A DNA stretch of 64,000 nucleotides from Orthonyx spaldingii (taxonomy: Eukaryota; Chordata; Aves; Passeriformes; Orthonychidae), in contig VZTJ01005306.1 of NCBI GenBank assembly GCA_013397795.1, positions 1,186,808-1,250,807 on the forward strand, given 5' to 3'. Each line of letters starts with the position of its first letter. The first letter of the stretch is position 1. The notes under the pieces are model-generated. The model saw only the letters and a program-made list of their open reading frames with translations. It was not told where the DNA came from and ran no database searches. A program made the position numbers and the translations under genes. Of the stretch, positions 25,201-37,607 are shown one piece after another.

Positions 25201-26350
25201 AAATTATTTTCTAGACAATATTGTATGATTTTGTGAAATATTGTTCAGTTTAAATTATTCTGCAAAGTCAGACTGAAAAAAGCTCATTATTTCACCAAAA
25301 AAAAAAGTCACAACAAATTATATTAATTAATTTTTTAATTTAGAAATTTGTGACATTCAAAACACTATGCTTCAGAAAACAAGTATTACAGCTTAATAGC
25401 TTTTTTGACTGCTAAAACTGCAAGTCACTGTACCTTGGAAAGCAGCTATAACAGCAAGATCTGAAGAAACATTTCTCAGATCTAGCCAATAATTTGCATG
25501 TTAAGCATCCTAAGAATGTGAAACCATTTGGTCAATAATCTATGTTCTTTAAGATTTATTTCTCTTTTAATTAATACTGAAGCTTCAGTTGTAGAAAAAG
25601 AATGCCTAATAATGTACTGTGAGTCTTCTTAATGGAGTACCATCATATGCATTACCCCAGCATAAAAAAGTGAGTTAGTGACAGAGATTTAGCTTTAACT
25701 CTGAATTTCCTGGGTTTTTCAAGCTCAAACAAGACCCTTAATGTTACTTTAATGTAGTTTTTGGTGGTATAATTCTTCTTAATTCTGTCCATTGCAGTCC
25801 TTTGATACTTTATGAATTACTTATCTCACATTAATAAGGCTTAACATGGAGTATTAACCTCCTATACATTCCTAATTAGTTTTTAATGAATTTTAGTTTC
25901 CTTGTTAGAAAAAGAGCTAGCTAGCTAACTACCACAAATTTAATCTCCATTACTGGAGCATAAGACAACCACCCCTGGGGATGCATGTCCTTGAGATTTT
26001 CACGTTAAACAAGAAGCTTTATAAAAGAGTCAAAGAAGCTTAATATGTGTGTCTTGGCTTACTCCTCAGCTTTGATGGTGTAACAAGTCTTGGACTATTT
26101 ATAACTAGTGACACAATACACTATATAAACTTTCAGAGATTTCTATAATATGTTAGGATAGAACAAAAAATTTAACAGGCTAAACTTCTAGTCACCTGAC
26201 TGCTAGAGTAGGAACGGAAGAGAAGGTGAATTAGTGTATTTTCTAATACATGATCTAGTTCAACAATAGCAACATTCATGATATGATATGGAATGGATAA
26301 TAGAACTTCCTTTTCTTGACATGATAATCACAATTTTCCCCCCTGAACAG

Positions 26351-26385
26351 TGTTTTTTTTTTTGTTTTGTTGTTTTTTTTTTTTA
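26351..26385. repeat. T-rich tract
   Basis: Runs of T separated by single G bases (tttttgttttgttgttttt type). Low complexity. Confidence 0.85.
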
Positions 26386-26632
26386 ATGTGGATGAATTTT
26401 ATGAAATGTATGTATGAGCTGCAATTATTTTTTGTGTATAGTACAAAGAAATATGTTGTAAGTAATTATTTTGCAAGGGAGCCACTGGAGTACATGTTAC
26501 AAAAGCTTTTTTTTTCTGTTTTTGCAGTGCTTTAAATAAATATAAATGTGGATAAAATTTATGAATTAGTACATTGGGATTAGTAAACCAAAAAGAACAG
26601 CATCTTGTTATGAACTGCAGCAGTAGATCAGG

Positions 26633-26656
26633 AATGAATTACACAATGAATTACAC
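26633..26656. repeat. Perfect 12-bp tandem duplication
   Basis: Two adjacent identical copies of aatgaattacac. Confidence 0.9.
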
Positions 26657-27243
26657 AGTTTTTCACTGGCAATGTACAGGATGTTGCTGAAGCAGCACTC
26701 AGTGCTGGCATCAAATCAGAGAAGCACAAACCCTCTAAGCCCTTTCGCTCTGTTGGGCTGGTGCTACAAGGAGGATGTTCTTCAACCTGGTTCTTCAGTT
26801 TCGGGATTTGATTTCCTTGTTGATTTACCAAAGCCCTACAATTTTGCATTCAGAATATATTGCAGGAGCTATGTGTCAGTCCCCTATGCATGTCCTGGGG
26901 GACTAAAAGAAGTTGTGGCTCTCTGGAGTTGGTGTAGGAGCTCTGCAGTGGAGAATTCAGTTTCTCACACACTTGTCTGCTCCGACATTGTTCTATCAAA
27001 TACACAGGCCTTCTTGTATTTATGATATTTTAGAATAGGAAGACAACTGAAAAGCTAAAATTGAGTGAATATTTATGTTAAAGTAGACTGCATTTGCATA
27101 TGTTGGACAAGCAGACATCTCCTTTCACTAACACAAATTATATTTAATTTCTTTTTGTCAGTGGTCAAGAGCAAAAATGATATGATAGTGTCCCAGACAG
27201 TGAAAACATATACTTGTAAAAATACACATCATGAAAACATTTT

Positions 27244-27290
27244 AAATGCAGAAATCTAGTATGAAATGCAGAAATCTAGTTAGAAATGCA
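27244..27290. repeat. 20-bp tandem repeat, about 2.4 copies
   Basis: Units start at 27244 and 27264, with a partial third at 27284. All begin aaatgca, and the two full units are identical for 17 bases before differing at the last three. Confidence 0.9.
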
Positions 27291-27977
27291 ACACAAACTA
27301 ATTTAAACAGTATTTTTCTGAATTCTAAAGTCCTTTCCATAGTGTTTTTCATATATTCAATTGGAGAAAGTTTATAAATATGTAATGCTCATCACTCACG
27401 CTGGGGGATAATCACCATGCTAGAAAAAACCAGATATCCAAGTGTTTTAACAGCTGAATTTCCAGACCAAAGGCATAGATGCTTTAAACTCTGCATATGC
27501 CATAGATCTTACTGGGACAGAGGCCTGGCACTGTGTCTCTGCGTCACTACTGAATTTCACTCATTAATCTTTTACTTACAAATAACAGTAATAAATACAC
27601 AGTTATCATGCATTCATTAATTAGACTGCACATTGCATGTTTCATGTTGAGACCCATCACTGTGTAGCAGCTGATGGGAAACAGAACAGCTGAAAATGAA
27701 AGGCTATCCAGATCTATGAAATGCTAGAGGCAACTTAATCACTGAGCCTGACACACAAAGTACAGACACCATATCCAGATGTGGTTTAGCTGAGTTCACA
27801 ACCTTATTAACTTAATTCTAGGGGTTAGCAAGCAATAACTTGTACAGTGCAAATCATCAATCCTGTCCATTAAAGACTGTCATCAGCCCATGACCCATCC
27901 ACGACTGGCCTCAGCACAAGCCTTTCTTGCTCTCACTTTCTGTGATGGTTCAGGGGAAAGGGAGTATCCTCTTCATT

Positions 27978-28026
27978 AAACAAAACAAATCAAAACAAAA
28001 CAAAAACCAAAACAAACAAACAAAAA
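27978..28026. repeat. (CAAA/CAAAA)n low-complexity tract
   Basis: An interrupted array of caaaa and caaa units. A typical A-rich microsatellite. Confidence 0.9.
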
Positions 28027-29683
28027 AGGCAGCAGCTATTGTAAAGTGCTCCTTTTGCCTAAATCCAGCATCAGGTGATCAGAGTGTAAGAAGCAAGCCA
28101 GTGCACTAGACAGCTGCTGTTGGACAGAACTATTCATGTACTTACCTGCCTTCATCGACCCTGTTAAACCAGCCATATCTATCTACTTCTCAGTTTGAGA
28201 GAAATATAACTTTTTCCTCACACAATTCTGAAAATTAATGTAGAACTTGGCCTATCAGAAGGGCTTACATGTGCTTCCTTCTGTTATGCAGAAAATTGTT
28301 ACTGCTCCTTCTCTCCTCTTTTCTCCCAATGACTGAATTCCTCTTCATTTGAAGAAACCATTGCTCACAAAACATTTTCACTCCAGTCAGTAATACTTCT
28401 TCCTGCACTTTTTTTAAATACTCAAATTCCTGCCTCAGAATACTCATGCCTTCTGTTAAAGACAGAAGATAGAAACCTGCCTAGAATAAAGTGGAAGCCA
28501 ATGAACTTTGTCAAACTCGTCTTTGCTAAGCCTTTCCTCTCACCTCAGGTCGGTGCTGGTAGGGACAGACAATATTTTCAATCACAGTAACAATATATGA
28601 GGCAAAATTTGAACCTCTGCGAAGACCCTATTTATTTTCTGTAACAGAAACATATATACACCAAGGCTAGCTTTAAATACATAAAATACAGTGGACTGAA
28701 TTGCATACAGATGTTTATTGAGAGGAAGAACGGGAACTGGAAAAATTCTTACCTGCAGCTACACAGGTAGATGTCTATCCCTCATTCCTGTTGCTGACCA
28801 TTTTCAGGGAATGTCTCCTGGAACTGACCACTAGCTTGATTGGTGGATGAACATCTCGGGTTTTAGTCATTATGAATATTGTATATACATAGTAACTTAC
28901 AGTCTGCGAGCACATGATTCTACTGAGAGAACCCAACCACTCAGTTTAATGTAACACCATTATGTTTACTCATGACTGATGTATATGCTTTATTACATTT
29001 CAAATAAATCTTGGCAGACATTTTGACTAGTCTTAAATAGTCAAAGCACACAGAAGATTTTACAAAAGACTATGTTACCTTCTTGCAATGATTACTGCAG
29101 TGAATTCTGATACTTCTGTGATAGCACTTCTTTCCCTGACTATCACAGCTGAATTGGCCAAAGGCACAATCTTTCAAGCTATATCATACGCTCATTTTAA
29201 AAGACTTATCCAGCACTACAGCTATTCACAAATTTGGGTACAACAGCACTAATAAAAATGTAAAAATGAAAAAAGCAATTTTTAAAAAATGGTAGCAATA
29301 GCTTTAAACGTTCAAATTGTCACTGCAGCATTTTGCAAGTCTTTCAGCAAATATTGATCTTTTAAGATTTTACAAGCTTTCACATTTAGACCAAACTTTC
29401 TTCTATTGAATATATTTCTAACTGAAAAACTTGAGAAAATTGTCTAATAACTGTTATATGAAATGATAAGAAGCAAAAGAAACGTAAGTGCACATTGCCA
29501 CATGAATACTCATGTCTTAAATATAATAACACAATTTTCTATGAGACAGGAAGGCTCAGGGTACCTGCTACAGTCACTAGGTGTGAACTATCCATTAAAG
29601 CTCATTTTTTGAGGGCAGAATTAAAAGTTGTTTTGGAGCTCATTCATTTAACTTTGATCTTAGCCTTGCTTTGAGCAGAGATA

Positions 29684-29716
<33 letters not shown>

Positions 29717-29731
29717 TGTATGTGTGCGTGT
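29684..29731. repeat. (TG)n microsatellite, compound
   Basis: An uninterrupted TG run from 29684 to about 29706, followed by a degenerate TG tract with GG, CG and TA interruptions. Alternating purine-pyrimidine DNA of this kind is known to be polymorphic and can adopt Z-DNA. A purine-rich stretch (GAA-rich, about 29796-29840) follows. Confidence 0.95.
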
Positions 29732-31281
29732 TTGTAATGGACAACCTTCACAGGTGACTTTTGACCAAAATAATTCTATATTTCTGAAAGACTTCAAAGA
29801 AGAAGATGAAAGGAATGAGGAAGAAAAGAAGAAAAAGTAGAATATATAATGAGGTGTTGGTTTGGGGTAACAAGCTTCTCTGTCAGAATGAATAGGTAGT
29901 TGGCAGGTGATAAGCATGTTCCAGGGGAAAGAATAGAAAGAAAATAGCTTGACATAAATGATTGCCAAGGTGTGTGTAGCAGTTCCTTCGGTGTCTGCTT
30001 AGGTTAGTGGAGTCTCAGCTTTAACCTTGCTTCCCACCCTAAATTGCTTTCTTCCTTGAGTTCTCAGTGTCTTCAGGGAATTTTCTCTCATTGAGATGAT
30101 TACTGTTGTTTGCAGATTCTTCTCTCAACAGTTTCAGGATGACAGGGACTATATAATGTTTTGAATGTTATTCAGATGAGTTCTTGACATGACACTGAGT
30201 CCTCAGGAGATTATTGAGGTGAAGGTTAGTGATTCAATGCTAAAATCAGCAACACGGATTCTATCCTTCAGACTGTCTAAAGATGTGATTTTAGCTTTTG
30301 ACAAGTTTGTGGTTTTCTTTTTTCTTCTGTAGCATTTTATGCCTTAACTTTCCCCAGCTGATATTTTTCTCATCTTGATCCATGAAATCCTGTGCTGAGT
30401 TTAGCTGCATATTTGTGATTATGGTCAGACTTGTGTTCTTTGGTTTATCTGAATTACTCAAAGGTGCCATGCCCCTTTTTGTTTTGCTCTGTCACAATCT
30501 CACACACACATAATTTCTGAACCACAAGCAAGAAAAGTTGTTGATTTATGAGAAAGGTCATGGCATATCCAAGATCTATAAATGCTGACGTTGATCCCAG
30601 GGATGGAATAGATAGGTGCATACTTCCAATGGTGTTTAATCTACTTTCCTGTTCACAGTCTTCATGGTACTATCACAACATTATTATTTAACAGATTGGG
30701 GACAGACTTTCAATGATCTTTACAAAAGTGGTGAGTGGAATGAGGCGGTTGGAAAGGCATCTGTGCACAATCCCACAGTGTGCACTGCTCAGTCTTTTGC
30801 CAATTTTTGCCAGTAGGTTCCTAAACTTTCACATCTAAAATGTTTTAGGAAGATTTCAATTCATGTTTATTCATGCATCATTTTGAAATAGTTTTGGATA
30901 ACATGGTCTGAAACCATAGATACAAAACAAATCTGGATGCAGAAGTTTAGAACTTCTGGAGTTTGGTTTGGTTTGGTTTATTTCATACAGATAAAAAACA
31001 AGGAAACAGTAGAAATGCAAAAGCAGAATATGTGCCTAAAGAAAACAGCATGTAGATGTGTTACTAAAACAGATCAATGATTGAAACCTTATAAAGACAC
31101 TATTGAAAAATCTTCTTAAAATAAAAGTGCTCCAGCTCATTTTGGAATTAAAGTGTAGACCAACAACATTACTAGAAAGGAGAAAGAGAGGAATGAAAAG
31201 AGGGACCAGTATGGAAAACACTGAAAATTAATCAATAAAAGTGCATTTAAAAAACCCCTATAAACCCAAAACACAGAAAAA

Positions 31282-31308
31282 CAGCAACAACAACAACAGC
31301 ACCAACAA
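31282..31308. repeat. (CAA)n-type microsatellite
   Basis: Short caa/cag trinucleotide tract: cagcaacaacaacaacagc and neighbouring bases. Confidence 0.85.
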
Positions 31309-34300
31309 ACTGACTGAAAAAAAATTAGGCAAAGGCTTGCCTTTTTATTTAGTGTATCTAGCTTCCTGGAAAAAGATTTATACAATAATCGGCATTTTTA
31401 ATACAGAAAACAGAGAAGTATCTTCCTATATTGCTATGAAGATTTCCTACATAGAAAGGCAGTTTTCCTCCTCCCCATCCTGACCAATAAACAAATTAAA
31501 TTTTAAGTAGCATACTCATTGTCCATGGAAACATCTTTATGTTGGAAAACTACTGGACAATATATCATAGTTGCTGAAGCCTACAAACAGTTATTTGTTT
31601 ACTGAGATATTTAGCATTCTAATTCATTTGAAACCTTGTCATATCAGAAAAGGCTCTGACCATTTGTAGAGCAGAGCAATTTATGAATAAACTGATAGTC
31701 CCAGTAACAAACAGCCACTGGAATCTGATCCATATGTAATAAATCACAGGACAAGTCTGCATGTTCCACACAGCTTTTTTATTCTGCAAACAAGAATGGT
31801 AATGGATCAGTAAAATGCAAATATTTTGGTTTTACCCAGTAATAACACAAAAACCATGGCATGTTAAAGTCTTATTCAAGTCTATGGGTTGCTCTCACTA
31901 TATTTTAAACAATTCTCTTACGATCTCTTGAATATGTATCTCTTACCTTGTTGAAGTTACTACCTGTAGTATTTATTCTCAGAAAGACCAAGAGTCTGAG
32001 TCAGAGGAAAGGAATGCTCCACATGACTCACTGCTTTGATTCATTTTTTTTCAGCTAGTGATCTCCACTTACTGAGATACACTCATATTAGCCTAAAAAA
32101 GCTTCTTCCCCTTAAAAAAATGTTTAAGTTCTTTGCAAACCACTGCCATTATACCATAACTTGTACTGATTTTCTTCCTGTTCAGCTGTATGACAAAGAA
32201 TAGTTTAAATATAACAGGCAATCAAAGTTTGAGGTCCAATCCATCCCCATACTTATGGGATTTTCAGATCTTTAGTGAAAAGCTAGTTCCACATCAAGTT
32301 GACCTATTGAGTCAAACTGTCAGTATGATTCTTCAAAGGAAGGAAAAAGAAAGAATAGCTCAAAGCAAGTGATTTCTATTCCATGAGATCTCATTAACTC
32401 AGCTTTTTCTACCAAGGGTGTCAGGCAGTACTGTAGTGCAGACCACTGCAGCTATTAAAACTTCCCTTAACTGCTGAATTGCAGGGTAATTTAAAGGTAA
32501 ACTAATATGGGCTGAATGGAATTGTAACCTAGACACTCCCTTTAAAATTATTACTTGAACAAATGCACAGTCAGGCAAGAACTGTTTTTCTCAGCATTTT
32601 TAATTCAGAAGAAACCGAATTATTTATTAATTTCACATAAAACTATAATAATTCTATTATTTTTGGAATAAAAAAATTGCCTATCTTAATATAGCAATGT
32701 CAACCTTATGGACCAGTTGTTACATTCTTCTTTTGAAACATTCCCTGAAAAAAATATATGGTATCTCATTTAGTTGGCATTTCAGTTACATCTTATATTA
32801 TTTGACCTAGGGTTACAAAACGAGGTATTCTGTTTACCTGATTCAATGGCCTAAATCTAGGCAGACAGAGAACAAATCCAAAAACATTACAATTGTGGAT
32901 TTTATTCAGGTGCTATTCATTAATCTCCACAGATAAGCCCACCCCACTGAAGTGAGGGGCAAGCTTACTCAAGAATACAAATAATCAACAGGAGGTTTTT
33001 CAGCCTTCTGAAGCCAAACCTGTCTGATCCAAGCCTGACCTATGGATCTAGATGCCCTGGAGTCTGTCTATAATTGTGGATTAAGCAGACATCTTCAATT
33101 TTTCTTAAGTACTTAAATACAAACCCATGGTACACCACAAACTTGCTGCATCTTAATCTAGCAGTAAGAGTAATCACCACAGGAGCACATAACGTTCATA
33201 TCTTCTGTTCTTGGGAAGTTTATACATTTTGTAACATTAAATTCGAAACAAAAACAGGCCTGGGAGAAGCATTTTCTCAGAGAATGGATGTATCAATCAA
33301 ATCTAGGCATACATGTAACTCATAGCCCTGAAAATGGGACAGATATGCTGATATCTTGGATTTTGAAGTTGTCAGAAGCTTTTAGGTAGATTGCATGCCA
33401 GCTAATGTCAATAGAAGCTGCAGGACAAGACTGTAATTCAAGATCATGTATTCACATTAATATCAGAGTTTGGTTTTTTTTAAATATGAAACCAAATATT
33501 CTATCTTCTGTGTTACAGACAATGAAAAAACTACGCACTGCCCAAAGGGACCCCAATGGAAGAATTGAGATAAGGATAATAGAAAGGATTAGAGAGTAAT
33601 ATCATATTATTAGCTGATTAGAAAGTCAAAAGAACAGGGGAAGGGGTTTAGATTTCAGGTCATGGAGAAGGAGATTAGTAAAGGGACTTGTTGTTGACCT
33701 TCATTCATAAGTAATATCCCTTTTTTGAGGAAGAAAACTCCATACAGGCATCAGTACTTGTAACCATACGAAAGGATATTAATGCCATTATTTTCTGCAC
33801 CTGATGGTCAGCATGTACCAATAAAGCATGAAAGACTGAGTGAGACTATCTATTGAGGATCTAATTTAATACCCGTATGGCAGTGAATAGCTGAGTTTGT
33901 GATCAATCTCCCAAGTGGATTAAAATTTAGAAAAGCATAACAAAGAAGTTAGCCTATCACTGCAGAAAGACTTAATTTTCATTATTTATAAACTTTGTTT
34001 TTAAGAGAAAAATTTAAATCCTGTGGTATAAGAAAATAATAATACTAAGGGCAACTATGTAAACAAGCAATTTTGTATTTGAACCAATTAAAACCATAGC
34101 ATACAGTCAAGCCGCAATTACAAATCCAGTTAATGATGCATGGTAAGAACACAGTTTTTTCCATGTGATTTAAGGAAGGAGCTTATCTAGCTGACATTAT
34201 ATAGCTTACACTGACATGAATCCATATTCATTACTTCTCTTATTCAGGATAAGACCATGGCAACAAAAGCAAGTCTTGAGCCTGACTGTCTAATTCAGTA

Positions 34301-34535
34301 GGAGAAAGAAAATCTGCGCTTTGAACTTGATACTTCTTGGGTTTAATGCTGTCAGTAGCAATGATTTCTCTTTAATTTGAGTGGAAAGCAGCTAATCACA
34401 ATAAAAAAGAGGTGCCACAAGACAGCAGAGGAGTGGCCACTGCTATGTAAAGACCTGGAGTTACTTTGGACTCCTAGAAAGAATATGCAATAATGAACTA
34501 AACAGAAATGGTTCCATGTAAAAAAAAAGCATTTG

Positions 34536-34571
34536 CATGATTATCCATATTGTCATGATTATCCATACTGT
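34536..34571. repeat. 18-bp tandem duplication
   Basis: Two adjacent 18-bp copies (34536-34553 and 34554-34571), both starting catgattatccata and differing at one base (T or C) near the end. A recent-looking duplication. Confidence 0.9.
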
Positions 34572-36661
34572 CCTACTGACAGCACCAAGCCTGATACTGT
34601 TTTGGTTCAACCCAAACAACAGCCTGTCTTGGGTGAACAAGCATTCTCATTGCTTAGTGCTGATGCATCTGATATGTTTTGCAGAGGAAGAGATTTACAT
34701 GAACATGGGCAGTGCCATACCAGTCAGCCTGGGGGTCAGAGCATGGCTCCTGCTGCACTTGATGGTATAGATACAGCCCTAGGAAGGAACTTTCCCTCAC
34801 AGTTCATGAAATGAGCTCCAACAAGTGTCATGAAGAGGAACAAGTAGGCAGTGTGATGCATGGTTAGTGTAGTGTCCTCTGCATCTACTGACCTTGGTGA
34901 CTTTGGTCTTCAGATACAGCAAAGCCCGATACACCATCTAACAGTTCGGTACTTATCTGTAAGTTGCACAAAGCACCAAATTCATATATATGCAATATAA
35001 AGGAAAAGGCATTTGCCTGCATCCATCATGCTATAAAAATATCAGAGGAACCTTATATAGCCACAGAAGTCTAATAAAAAACTGTAACTCCTCTAGCCTG
35101 TGTTTCAGGTTGTACAGCCATGATCTGTTTGGTGTCTGATCACATCAGAGTTGAGTTGAACACACTGTGGTGGAATAGCAGCTTTGCTTCTTCTACTGGA
35201 CACTGAGCATCCATTTAGTTTGAAATTAGTATCAAGAAGAAATTTTAAGTCAGAAGATAACATTAAAATAAAACCAATAAAGAAATCTTAAGAATCATCC
35301 CTTTTTACAACTTTTTGCGTCTTTAGGTTTTTTTAGTTTTCTTAATATGCTGTAAATTGTTAAACAATTTTCAAAAAAATAATTATAATTTATATACTTA
35401 TCTTCTATGTTTAAGTCTCAACATCTTTTAAATTTGGAGGGGATTTACAAAAATACTGTTATAAACAATACAGTATATAAAAATAATGTATTTACGTGAG
35501 CTTGTCAAAGTATAAACAATCACATAGGAATATGTATTCTTTAGTTTGAGGTATTTGCAGTTAAGCTAAAACCCTGAGTAGCTATTGCTCCAAAGTTGCT
35601 TCTGTAAATCGATCTCATAACTTAATCTGAGGAAAAATCCAATGAAGCACTGGATTTTTAACATCAGAGGCTAAGATGGATTGATTTCCCTACTGATTAA
35701 GCATTTTTAAGACTAAACATCTGAACTTATTCTCTGGACTAATTAGCTTCTTTTCTAGCATCTTGATTCAATTTGGACTGACAGTAATGTGAAGAACATT
35801 CCTTGTTCCCTTGTCTTTTATACTGGACATTTATTTTTCTATTTAATTGGTTTCAAAAAAATGGTTCTATGAAATGGTTCAAATATTACTATCAATGTCT
35901 TTAAACTGTTTTTTATTTTAAGATACTTTTGTTTGCATTAAATTTGCTTCATTCTTTAAACTTCCTCACAGAAAGTATTATCTGTAACACCATCCTTTAC
36001 ACTTCTGTTGGTCCAGCTGATGGGAACCATCAATAATGGAGTTGTGACATATCAAATTAACTAAGTCACACCTAAAGAACTGAATGTGATAGTAACCTGC
36101 TTTATACTCGTTATGATGTCACTTGGCTTGTTAGTCACACTTTAATCATTATGAGTTCTTGAATAAGAAAAGTTATGTCTTCTTATTTTTAATATGTATT
36201 ATTCAATTCTAACAATGTACTGAGCATTTTAGCTGGTTAAAAATATTCTCCCTAAATAATACATTGAGAGAATTTGGTAGATCCTAGCTGAAATAAATTT
36301 AGGAATCCAAAAGGAATTATATAAAAAAGGAAGACTCATTTCAGGAAACAGGAACATGGGAACAGGTAAAAGAAGAAATTATTTTTTGTCGCTAACAAAA
36401 AGAATATTCATAGAACAATGACTCCACATAGGCACAATGTAAATCTGAGTATTTCATTCACCCAAACCACGAGTAAATCTCAACATCCTTCAGTCCTTGG
36501 CCTGCATCACTGAGGAATACGATTTGTATCATTTGAGTTTAAATGGCCACACTGTAGACAGCTGCATCTCAGCTTTCCAACCTGGACTTTCTCTACAAAT
36601 AAGGAAGAGAAATATGCTGTTCTAAAGTGCAATTCATCTTAACTACTTAATTAATGGCACT

Positions 36662-36732
36662 TCAGAATTAAAGGTTGGACCAGATGATCTTTTGATGTCA
36701 TTTCCAACCTGGGTTGTTCTGTGGTTCTATAA
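36662..36732 (+). mobile_element. CR1 LINE 3' tail fragment
   Basis: A very short CR1 remnant: 'ggttggaccagatgatcttt', 'catttccaacctggg' and 'gttctgtggttctataa'. Only the last ~70 bp of the element is present. Confidence 0.8.
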
Positions 36733-37052
36733 ATTTACTTTTCTTCTGTAAGACATTAACAATAAACAGGGTTCAAAAGATCAAGTCAGATCTTTGAATA
36801 GAGCTGAATCTCATTCTGCATCCCTAAATTCCATATAATAGAAAAATTCTTTCACTTGCTTTCTTTCATACATTCTTTCCAATAAATAAAAGTAGCCCTG
36901 CTATAGAAAGCCCACAATAATATGTCCAAACATCCATCATAATTTTTGGAAATTGTGATGCCAAGCAATTGCTATGCTCTGATGAAAATCACTATTTACT
37001 ACAAATCTAGCCCCTTTAGCTTTCAGTGCTTTCTGAGGAGGGAAGCTGTGGG
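36733..37052. other. Non-coding unique sequence
   Basis: AT-rich sequence between a CR1 tail and the solo LTR. Nothing is recognised in it. Confidence 0.6.
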
Positions 37053-37058
37053 GTTTTG
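37053..37058. repeat. Target-site duplication, left copy
   Basis: gttttg immediately precedes the LTR start TGTA. An identical hexamer follows the LTR end TACA at 37478-37483. Confidence 0.75.
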
Positions 37059-37477
37059 TGTAGCAGTGGGCAGACCACCGGGATGAATTCGTCCCAGTGG
37101 GCTGACCATTCATAGTGCTGCTTTCCACCTGTCCCTCCCCTGTTCACCCAGGACTGGCCAGGTGTCACTGGTCAGTCATTTGCCCATTGGCTCGTCTCAC
37201 GCCTTGCCCTCCCCTGAGAGAAGACATAAGAGATTCAGGCAAGAGACTAGCTGGACCATTTTGCCAGGTTCACCATCTCGAAGTTGTTCTTTGCACCTTC
37301 TTTTTCCCTCTGTGAGGGAAATAAAGAACGCTGATAAATAGGCAAGTGGTCCGTCTGTTTTTACCGGCAAACAGCTGCCACCGTTCCGCCCAGGACTGGA
37401 GCTCCTGGGATAAAGGAGTTACCGAGGGCGGGCACGATGGTCCTAGAGGAGTCCGGTGATGAAACAGCAAAGATACA
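37059..37477 (+). mobile_element. Solo LTR of an endogenous retrovirus (419 bp)
   Basis: A GC-richer block bounded by the short inverted ends TGTA and TACA and flanked by a 6-bp direct repeat, the classic signature of an integrated LTR. It contains a TATA-like 'cataag' at about 37225, a poly(A) signal AATAAA at 37320-37325 about 95 bp downstream, and a GC-rich 3' part, which together fit U3-R-U5 order on the plus strand. No primer-binding site or internal retroviral sequence follows, and the duplication closes directly on it. It is therefore a solo LTR left by recombination. A 6-bp duplication is usual for class II (ERVK-like) elements. The exact family is not identified and it has no coding capacity. 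Confidence 0.8.
37320..37325 (+). promoter_or_regulatory. Polyadenylation signal within the solo LTR
   Basis: AATAAA in the context gagggaaataaagaacg, correctly placed downstream of the TATA-like motif for the R region of an LTR. Confidence 0.65.
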
Positions 37478-37483
37478 GTTTTG
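37478..37483. repeat. Target-site duplication, right copy
   Basis: gttttg, identical to 37053-37058, directly after the LTR end TACA. Confidence 0.75.
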
Positions 37484-37607
37484 TTTGGAGCTTTTTTTTT
37501 ATTTTGTGGTTTGAGTTTGTTTTTACATTGGTTTTTTGTTAGTTTTTTTTAACAACTTAGAAATCTCTTTACATCTTTGGTACATTTCTGTATTTTCTAT
37601 GTTTACA
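37484..37607. other. T/G-rich low-complexity spacer between two LTRs
   Basis: A T-rich stretch with G interruptions. It holds no gene or other recognisable element. Confidence 0.7.

Larger units (their letters stand above)
22259..29683. other. Non-coding AT-rich unique sequence
   Basis: No gene is supported. The longest ATG frame is 117 codons (+, 26672-27025) without recognisable domain, and a 73-codon frame on the other strand overlaps it. Simple repeats are a T/G-rich stretch at 23289-23319, a T-rich stretch at 26351-26385, a 12-bp perfect duplication at 26633-26656, a 20-bp tandem repeat at 27244-27290 and a C/A-rich stretch at 27978-28026. Nothing else is identified. Confidence 0.65.
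29732..36661. other. Non-coding AT-rich unique sequence
   Basis: No gene is recognised. The longest ATG frames are 93 codons (+, 34533-34814) and 83 codons (+, 33074-33325), without domains. The minus-strand frame 29660-29968 largely translates the TG repeat and purine tract. Small repeats are CAA at 31282-31308 and an 18-bp duplication at 34536-34571. Confidence 0.65.

Noticed and set aside
29660..29968. 102-codon minus-strand frame with a Thr-His repeat
   Set aside because: The repeat is a translation of the TG microsatellite and the remainder comes from a purine-rich tract. It is not a gene.
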